Assembly (NCBI GenBank): GCA_964035575.1
Contig: OZ037849.1
Span: 1,488,001 to 1,552,000 of the forward strand
From: Rhynchopus sp. YZ270_cl-10
Taxonomy: Eukaryota > Euglenozoa > Diplonemea > Diplonemida > Diplonemidae
Length of the DNA: 64,000 bases
Reading direction: 5' to 3'
Shown: piece after piece, positions 58,172-64,000 of the stretch
How the letters are laid out: every line of letters starts with the position of its first letter
Numbering within the stretch: position 1 is the stretch's first letter
The notes under the pieces: generated by a model
What the model saw: the letters and a program-made list of their open reading frames with translations, nothing else
Told to the model about the DNA's origin: nothing
Databases searched by the model: none
Program-made: the position numbers and the translations under genes

Positions 58172-60307
58172 ATGAAGTGCCTCGATGGTGTGCTTTCCAT
58201 GTACGGGACACTGAGCAGGAAGGAGAAGGAGCGCCGCACACAGTTCCTCTTGTCCTGTCTAGGAGGCCTGCTGTTGGGCCTACTCAGAATTGTAGTCGGG
58301 ATAAGCGTAGAGATGACCCATCCGGTGTACCTGGTTGCTTCCGTCCTGGTTTCGTTTGGTCTGGGCTCGGGAGCGTGTGCAGTGCTGTGCAGGATGCCCC
58401 TGACCACGTATGTGGTGGTGGGGGCGGTCTACACAGTCACAGCCGGCTTGTTGCTGTGGGATCTGTACGCACGAACAATTGGCACCGATCGTTGGCCTCT
58501 GCTCGTGCTCGCGATTGATATCCTGCTTGTGATGCAGGTGCCCACAGGGTACAGTCTTGGTCTGATGTGCGTGATAGTTATGTGGTTGGTGCTGCTTGGT
58601 GTTGAGGAGAGCTTCAGGTTTGGTCTGTTCGACATGCCCGGGTTAGTGCCGCAGGAGGGTGAGTATGGAAGGCAGTATCGCGTACACGAATGGCATGACT
58701 GCTCCAGCCTTCCCTGTGCGACGGGGTTTCCTGCTCCCAACATGCTTCCGGCAGTAGCTATCTTTGTGATGGACTTCCTAGTGACACGTGGTTTCGCACG
58801 TGACGCCCTAAAGGAGCAGGCATCAATGGAGCGGACGATCAACGCTGTGCAGGAGATTGCGTCGTTGCTCGCAAAGTACGACGTGGAAGGTGTGGCACGG
58901 ATGCTTGCGGCACGTGGCTCAGAGCTGCCTGAGGATATGTACGAGACGCTGCAGACAATGGAGCAGAACCTGCGCCGCTACAAGCCCTACCTCCCTGCTG
59001 CGCTGTTTGAGGAGATGGAGGAGGAGGAGAGGCGACAGAGCTGTGTTCCTGAGCACATGTCTGTGGCACCACCCGGGGTGGAAACTGAAATAGCAACCAT
59101 CGTGTTCACAGACATACGTGCATCAACATCGATCTGGGAACATGCACCTGAAGGGATGCGTGCTGGGCTGAAGATCCACAACACTGTGATACGCGAGGTG
59201 ATGCAGATGTTTGGTGGGTACGAAGTCAAAACCATCGGCGATTCCTTCATGGTTGCCTTCACATCAACACAGGACGGGGTGAACTTCGGTCTGCGTGTGC
59301 ACGAACTCCTGCGTGAAGCTGTCTGGCCTGATTCACTACTTGAGGATGCACCAATCTGTGCTGAACAGGGACCACTTTGGGGAGGACTGACTGTGCGCAT
59401 TGGTGTGAACACAGGCCCTGTGAGTGTGGAGGAGAACGCACTGACGGGACGGACAGACTACTTTGGCCACACAGTGAACGTTGCTGCACGCCTTGAGAGC
59501 ACATGCACACCTGGTGCTGTTGCCATCCCCTCTGACCTGTACACATCTGAGTGCAGGTCTTGCTCTGCTGTTGTTGGGGATGCGGAGGCACTGGACTTGA
59601 AGGGTGTGTCTGGGACAACGTTTGTGCGTTGTGTGTGGCCTTTGTCACTTGCGGGTCGCAAGCACAGTCCCCTCAAAGAACCTTCCGTTACGCTGAAGAG
59701 TGCATCTTTCTATGATTCCGCTAGTACAAATACCAACTCATGTTCCATAACTGAGAGCAACGCACATTCTTTTCGTGCGAACCCCATGACACTTCCGTTT
59801 GACGCAACCGTTGGCACTGTGCATCTTGACGTTGCTGACGAGTGCGACCCTTCAGCACTGCACAACCTGAGCCTTGCCCTGACGAGAGTCACAGTGGCAC
59901 TGGACCAGAACGGTGGGACCTTGGTGACGCTGCTTGGGAGCCGTGTCTGTGTTGGGTGGAACCTGACCCGGCCAGCACCTGCACACATGGAGAACGCAGT
60001 GCGCTTTGCACAACGCCTTTTGGGGACTGCAGTGCTGTCTGGTGCAGGGCTTGTGACAGGTTCGGTGCAGCACGGAGATGTTGGTGCTCGGAAGCAACGC
60101 TTTGTGACTGTGATGGGGCAGACTGTGTACCGGAGCTGGGCGCTGTGCGACACGGCACGGGAGGGGAGGCAGTGTTTGTACGAACCTCCGTTGGGGACTG
60201 TGCTTCCTGCTGCGTTGAAGTCTGCACTGCAGGCTGAGGGCAAATCACATGATGGGTTGTACCAGGTCCTTGCGATGGGGAGGCGTTACAGTGACAACGA
60301 GGCATAA
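58172..60307 (+). CDS. Cyclase gene 10: isolated type A six-helix adenylyl cyclase
   Basis: 711 residues from MKCLDGVLSM. The frame is open back to 57644, but that part overlaps an R2 repeat and is not conserved. The membrane module is the most diverged of the set (cysteines in CSSLPC before helix 6). The linker before cyclase domain 1 matches gene 9 and the linker between the two cyclase domains matches gene 5. Domain 1 has all canonical metal, adenine and catalytic residues; the second metal block reads GDSFM. The degenerate second domain is complete. The gene lies 34 kb from the array, beyond three unrelated genes and a transposon-rich zone, so it moved out or was stranded by insertions. 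Confidence 0.88.
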   Translation: MKCLDGVLSMYGTLSRKEKERRTQFLLSCLGGLLLGLLRIVVGISVEMTHPVYLVASVLVSFGLGSGACAVLCRMPLTTYVVVGAVYTVTAGLLLWDLYARTIGTDRWPLLVLAIDILLVMQVPTGYSLGLMCVIVMWLVLLGVEESFRFGLFDMPGLVPQEGEYGRQYRVHEWHDCSSLPCATGFPAPNMLPAVAIFVMDFLVTRGFARDALKEQASMERTINAVQEIASLLAKYDVEGVARMLAARGSELPEDMYETLQTMEQNLRRYKPYLPAALFEEMEEEERRQSCVPEHMSVAPPGVETEIATIVFTDIRASTSIWEHAPEGMRAGLKIHNTVIREVMQMFGGYEVKTIGDSFMVAFTSTQDGVNFGLRVHELLREAVWPDSLLEDAPICAEQGPLWGGLTVRIGVNTGPVSVEENALTGRTDYFGHTVNVAARLESTCTPGAVAIPSDLYTSECRSCSAVVGDAEALDLKGVSGTTFVRCVWPLSLAGRKHSPLKEPSVTLKSASFYDSASTNTNSCSITESNAHSFRANPMTLPFDATVGTVHLDVADECDPSALHNLSLALTRVTVALDQNGGTLVTLLGSRVCVGWNLTRPAPAHMENAVRFAQRLLGTAVLSGAGLVTGSVQHGDVGARKQRFVTVMGQTVYRSWALCDTAREGRQCLYEPPLGTVLPAALKSALQAEGKSHDGLYQVLAMGRRYSDNEA

Positions 60308-60320
60308 CGACCTATCTGCA

Positions 60321-60341
60321 GTGGCAATTTCCATTGTGCAC
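60321..60341 (+). promoter_or_regulatory. TTCC-loop hairpin after gene 10
   Basis: GTG, G, CAAT, loop TTCC, ATTG, TG, CAC: 13 bases after the stop. It is kept although this gene is 34 kb from the array. Confidence 0.6.
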
Positions 60342-60794
60342 TAGTAGATGTTGCGTTCTTGTTGTGTCTACCACTTTGCACTTCAGGTATTACCTATCTT
60401 AAGCAACAGGGTGCGAAGTACATACCACTTTTCCAGGAATATGTATACGCACACAGCGGTCCATACTGTATGTGTCTGAATGTGTGTGTCATGAAATTGT
60501 CATGTGACATAGCAAAAAAACCTTTGTCAAGACAATCAATTGTCCATGCCTCCCACACAGCAATGAGTATAATGTCGATATTGTTATCTAACTAATGGCA
60601 TTCCACTCTAGAATGACACATTGTTGCAAGCCCACACACAGACCTGAGGGAGTTATATGTGACGAGCCTCCCTTCGCACGTACCCCACTCGTTGCACTTC
60701 CTTCGCAAACTCTGGAAATGTCTACAAATCTACACCTTTTCCCTTTTCACACTTCCCCGTCACCGGTCCCATCACCCTCACCACAGGACACACT
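60342..60794. other. Intergenic DNA before the hydrolase gene
   Basis: No gene seen. The last 70 bases are C/T-rich and end CACCACAG just upstream of the start, a candidate acceptor. Confidence 0.6.
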
Positions 60795-63700
60795 ATGTTC
60801 TCTCTCAATGCTTCTTCCTCTGTTGGGATGCACCATGCTGAGTGTCTTGCATCTGACGGTTTAGTGCGCTTTGCGTCACATGCACGTGGACTTGAGTATT
60901 CACCTCCGTGGTACCTGCCGTCCGGTCTCCTGCAGACGGCTGCCGCAGCACTCCACAACGCAAGCGGATACGTGAAGTACTCACGCGAGGACCTCCCCCT
61001 CGATGCGGTCGACTGGGAGGGCAGGCCGCCTGCGTGCACACCGAGCATCATCCCTTCTGGTCGCGTCGGTCTTGATTGGTTTGTGACGTCCTCCACGGGC
61101 CCTGTTGCTGTGATCGTACCTGGCCTGACAGGCGACATGATGGCACCGTACGTCGTACGCATCGCACAACAGCTCGCAAAGGCGAACTACCGCCCCGTTG
61201 TGTACAACCCACGTGGCCTGGGCGGCCTCCCTCTTGACAGCCCTTTTCTCTACAGCTGCGGGTACACGCATGACCTTCGCCGCGCCCTCCAGCACATCTC
61301 CACGAAGGAAACGGACATCGTTGCTGTCGGCTACTCGATGGGGGCAGGGTACCTTGCGAAGTACCTCGGTGAGGAGGCCGGCGGGTCGTTACTGAAAGCT
61401 GCGTGCTGCTTGGCTGGGCCGACCGACTGCACAAAGGTGATGGCGCACCTCTCCTCCGGGCTGATGGGACGCTGTGTAGGGCCTTTGATGGTACGTTCTT
61501 TGCAGACGTTGCGTGCCGAGTTGGAAACAATCGCTGAATCTGTTCCACACAGTTTTGAGTACGACTTCGACGGTGCTAAGGACGCAGCAGACCTAGCTGA
61601 GTTTGACGGCTGCATCACTGCACCCATGATGGGTTGCGACAGCGCAGCTGACTTCTACGAGAAGGGCTCCGCAGTGCACGTTCTCCCGCACATCGCCGTG
61701 CCGACCCTCTTCGTCCACGCAGCAAACGACCCGGTCATCCCAGCGCACACCCTCTGCAAGGAGACGGTCGCCGCTAACCCACATCTGATCTCGATGACGA
61801 CGCAGGGTGGGGGCCACTCCATGGACTGGCCTGCAAAGGGGATGGAGCCGTGGGCACCTTCAGTGGTGGTGCGGTTCTTGGGGATGGTGGCAGGAAGCGA
61901 AGGGACGGACAGCACACACGATGCAAGCACAACCGAACCACCGCATGGCAGGTACACATGCACTGCAGAGGAGGCAGTGGCGCCTTTGCCCTATGTTGTG
62001 TGGGGGCATCGTAGGAGATTGACGCCGTACCGTGCACTGTGTTCGCTTCTCTCTGTGCACAGCAACACCGCGGTCCTGTGGGTCGATGTATGTGCGCTGC
62101 TGATGCTGCTGTACGTCTGGTGCACCTCCGCCACCGCCACCTGCACGGCCCTGCTCCTCGCAGTGTGGTTGCTGCACAGCACTGCAACCTTTCTGCACGA
62201 CATCTACTCCTGCGTGTCTGAGCGCGCCCTCTCCAGGTGGAACGCCTTCGTCACCTACACCGGTCGTGCACACAGCGCAGCAAGGATCCTCCTCGTCGCT
62301 GTAGAAAGCCTTTCAGGACAGAGCACCACGACTCTCCCGGGGGTGGTGCCCATCACACTGCTTCTGCTCTTTCTTTATGTCTTGATGGTGACGTTTGACC
62401 CACCTCATGGCGTCGCATCTGCATTTGGCAGAGAGCCGTGCTTCAGTACAACACTCTTCGCGGTGGTGTTGGCGTCTCTCTTTGGGTCGGTATATGTGGT
62501 TCCCATTGCGGTGTTCAGCTGTGTTGCGGTGCTGTCGAGGGAAAACAGCTTTCCGCAAAAACAGTGCAAAGGCAGACTGTGGTCGGTCTTGAACAGCAGC
62601 TTTGTGGGTCGTCTGTGCAGCCTTCTTTCCGATGCCTGCCTACTATTAGTTCTGCACCGTGCAACCCTTCTCAACGCTTCTCTCGAAGACCCCAGCAACA
62701 TCCTCCACAGTGCATTCGCTCTTCTTTCATTTGCAACCAAATGTGTCATCTTCTTGTATCTATTTGGCGAGCCTGTACGGCAAAGGATCTTTCCAAAGAA
62801 ACCGGCGGCACGCAACGAATACACCAGCTCATATGATGAAACAACGAAGGTAACCACCTGGCGCCCAGTGGGGGAGGTAGAGTGGAGCCCTGTCGCTCCG
62901 ACGCTGAAGGAGTCTGTGTGGTATTTTGTCACGGTGACGCTCAACTTTCAGGCAAACCTTGTGGTGAAGACCCTCCCACGGATGTTGCTTCTGTTGTGGA
63001 ATGGGCCTGCTCCGTTCGTGGGGGATCCAAAGGAAGGCTACACCATGGTTATGGGGACTGCGTTGCTGATGTGGGTCGGTGATGATTTGAACGTCCATCT
63101 GTACGACACGAGTCTGCCTGTTGGGAATAAGCTCTTTACGTTCTTTGGTGGTAGCAGGTCGGAGCTGTTTCCGCATCTTTGCTTTGAGCTGGACCATGAG
63201 CGGAAGGAGGTTGGCGCGTTTGTAGCATACAACTCAGATGGAAGCGAACGTTCTCGCATCACAGATGTTCAGGAGGTCTTGACCGTGCTGTGGACTGTGC
63301 TTGTGGTTCGCGTGCATTTTGTGTCCCATCTGAATGCGTCAGAGGTGGTGCACAACAGCAAATGGGATGATGCGCGCTCTGCTGCAGTCTGTGTAAGCGG
63401 CCTCAACGGTGCAATCACTGATAGTCGCATTGCACGCATGGTGTTCACGCCTGATATGGAAGAGGACATCAAGGGGGTGTTGATGGCGGGTGTTCCCCAC
63501 CGTAAGGCACGGAATGTTGTGAAGTGTTTGCAGGAAAACTCTGGTCTCTACCGTGCAGCGGTGCGTGCACACAGCGATCCTCGTCTCAAAGCTCTGGTAG
63601 GGTCAGGGGCAGAGTTGTCCTCTGTCGTGTCGACAGTGCTTTTCCATTCTGCTGATCACTTCATTTTGGAGCGGTGTGCGCTCCCTTGGTACATGGTGTC

Positions 63701-63872
63701 GAAGTTTCTGGAGACGAACCTCACCTTTGCGCGGCACTTTGCCGCAATTTTTGTGGACGACATCGCAAGCTGTCCGTCAGAGCTGTCTGGTGCTGCAGCC
63801 ATCATAGGTGAGATCGTGCAGGACGAGGCTCCAGAGATGCGGCGCTGTCTCCATGGGATGGCAGTGCAGTGA
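60795..63872 (+). CDS. Alpha/beta hydrolase fused to a membrane region and a novel C-terminal domain
   Basis: 1,025 residues. Residues 85-365 form an alpha/beta hydrolase of the ABHD1/ABHD3/YheT (EMB8) type: oxyanion-side VPGLTGD (108-114), YNPRGLGG (137-144), nucleophile S181 in GYSMG, D312 in AANDPVI and H341 in GGGHSMDW, a full triad. Relatives act on acyl-glycerol or phospholipid esters, so a lipase or phospholipase role is likely. Residues 410-660 hold about six hydrophobic segments, and 700-1025 form a soluble-looking domain (hydrophobic stretch 729-760, then mixed strands and helices) that I do not recognise. Family members are usually 300-450 residues, so the fusion is unusual. The start shares GACACACTATG with the gene at 24791. 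Confidence 0.82.
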   Translation: MFSLNASSSVGMHHAECLASDGLVRFASHARGLEYSPPWYLPSGLLQTAAAALHNASGYVKYSREDLPLDAVDWEGRPPACTPSIIPSGRVGLDWFVTSSTGPVAVIVPGLTGDMMAPYVVRIAQQLAKANYRPVVYNPRGLGGLPLDSPFLYSCGYTHDLRRALQHISTKETDIVAVGYSMGAGYLAKYLGEEAGGSLLKAACCLAGPTDCTKVMAHLSSGLMGRCVGPLMVRSLQTLRAELETIAESVPHSFEYDFDGAKDAADLAEFDGCITAPMMGCDSAADFYEKGSAVHVLPHIAVPTLFVHAANDPVIPAHTLCKETVAANPHLISMTTQGGGHSMDWPAKGMEPWAPSVVVRFLGMVAGSEGTDSTHDASTTEPPHGRYTCTAEEAVAPLPYVVWGHRRRLTPYRALCSLLSVHSNTAVLWVDVCALLMLLYVWCTSATATCTALLLAVWLLHSTATFLHDIYSCVSERALSRWNAFVTYTGRAHSAARILLVAVESLSGQSTTTLPGVVPITLLLLFLYVLMVTFDPPHGVASAFGREPCFSTTLFAVVLASLFGSVYVVPIAVFSCVAVLSRENSFPQKQCKGRLWSVLNSSFVGRLCSLLSDACLLLVLHRATLLNASLEDPSNILHSAFALLSFATKCVIFLYLFGEPVRQRIFPKKPAARNEYTSSYDETTKVTTWRPVGEVEWSPVAPTLKESVWYFVTVTLNFQANLVVKTLPRMLLLLWNGPAPFVGDPKEGYTMVMGTALLMWVGDDLNVHLYDTSLPVGNKLFTFFGGSRSELFPHLCFELDHERKEVGAFVAYNSDGSERSRITDVQEVLTVLWTVLVVRVHFVSHLNASEVVHNSKWDDARSAAVCVSGLNGAITDSRIARMVFTPDMEEDIKGVLMAGVPHRKARNVVKCLQENSGLYRAAVRAHSDPRLKALVGSGAELSSVVSTVLFHSADHFILERCALPWYMVSKFLETNLTFARHFAAIFVDDIASCPSELSGAAAIIGEIVQDEAPEMRRCLHGMAVQ

Positions 63873-64000
63873 AGGGAGAAAAGAAACTATCAGGAAAGTT
63901 TGGAGGGTTTTGACCCCCATGGGTTCTTGGTAGCGTTGGTCCTCGTGTTTTTTTATTTTAAATGATTTTTGTATACAACAGACGAAGCGGTACGCGTACG
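63873..64000. other. 3' flank of the hydrolase gene
   Basis: Too short to interpret; purine-rich then T-rich, no further gene start visible. Confidence 0.5.

Noticed and set aside
1-64000. CRISPR arrays, bacterial operons, prophage
   Set aside because: The repeats present lack regular unique spacers, genes show no Shine-Dalgarno context, and the domain content is eukaryotic.
1-64000. Spliced-leader RNA gene that would confirm a euglenozoan
   Set aside because: No sequence resembling known kinetoplastid or diplonemid spliced leaders was recognised by eye; absence in 64 kb is not evidence against it.

Overview
The window looks like nuclear DNA of a single-celled eukaryote. All fourteen convincing protein genes lie on the + strand and have long uninterrupted frames (up to 1,294 codons). 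Several are preceded by pyrimidine-rich tracts ending in AG shortly before the start codon. Coding DNA is clearly more GC-rich than the AT-rich, homopolymer-laden DNA between genes. One-way gene order, intronless frames and AG-acceptor-like leaders fit a euglenozoan (diplonemid or kinetoplastid relative) with polycistronic transcription and trans-splicing. I did not find a spliced-leader gene, so this assignment is an inference.

Layout. 1.6-24.2 kb: nine head-to-tail paralogues of a six-helix membrane protein with class III nucleotide cyclase homology domains; a tenth lies at 58.2-60.3 kb. They fall in two kinds. Type A (genes 1, 2, 5, 8, 9, 10) has a first cyclase domain with every canonical adenylyl cyclase residue, followed by a second domain that has lost them. 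Type B (genes 3, 4, 6, 7) shares the membrane part but has only one catalytically degenerate domain. Membrane modules and cytosolic modules are mixed between copies, and gene 7 shows a visible A/B junction. Short hairpins, mostly with a TTCC loop, follow nearly every copy, and a conserved leader precedes many. 24.8-25.9 kb: a polytopic membrane protein with a C-terminal dilysine motif. 26.5-28.2 kb: a RING-finger protein with an internally duplicated domain. 28.2-40.9 kb: 12.7 kb with no credible gene, holding dispersed hairpin families, a structured-RNA candidate and small inverted-repeat elements. 41.2-45.1 kb: a large cysteine-rich type I surface protein. 45.1-57.6 kb: dense non-autonomous DNA transposons, several with clear terminal inverted repeats and target-site duplications, and two related elements carrying minisatellites just inside their ends. 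60.8-63.9 kb: an alpha/beta hydrolase fused to a membrane region and a C-terminal domain I do not recognise.

How it may work together (inference): type A proteins would make cAMP at a membrane as dimers, while the co-located type B pseudocyclases could pair with them through the shared membrane/coiled-coil part and tune activity. Repeated recombination in the array generates new combinations of sensor-like membrane module and output module. The other genes have no evident functional tie to the array.
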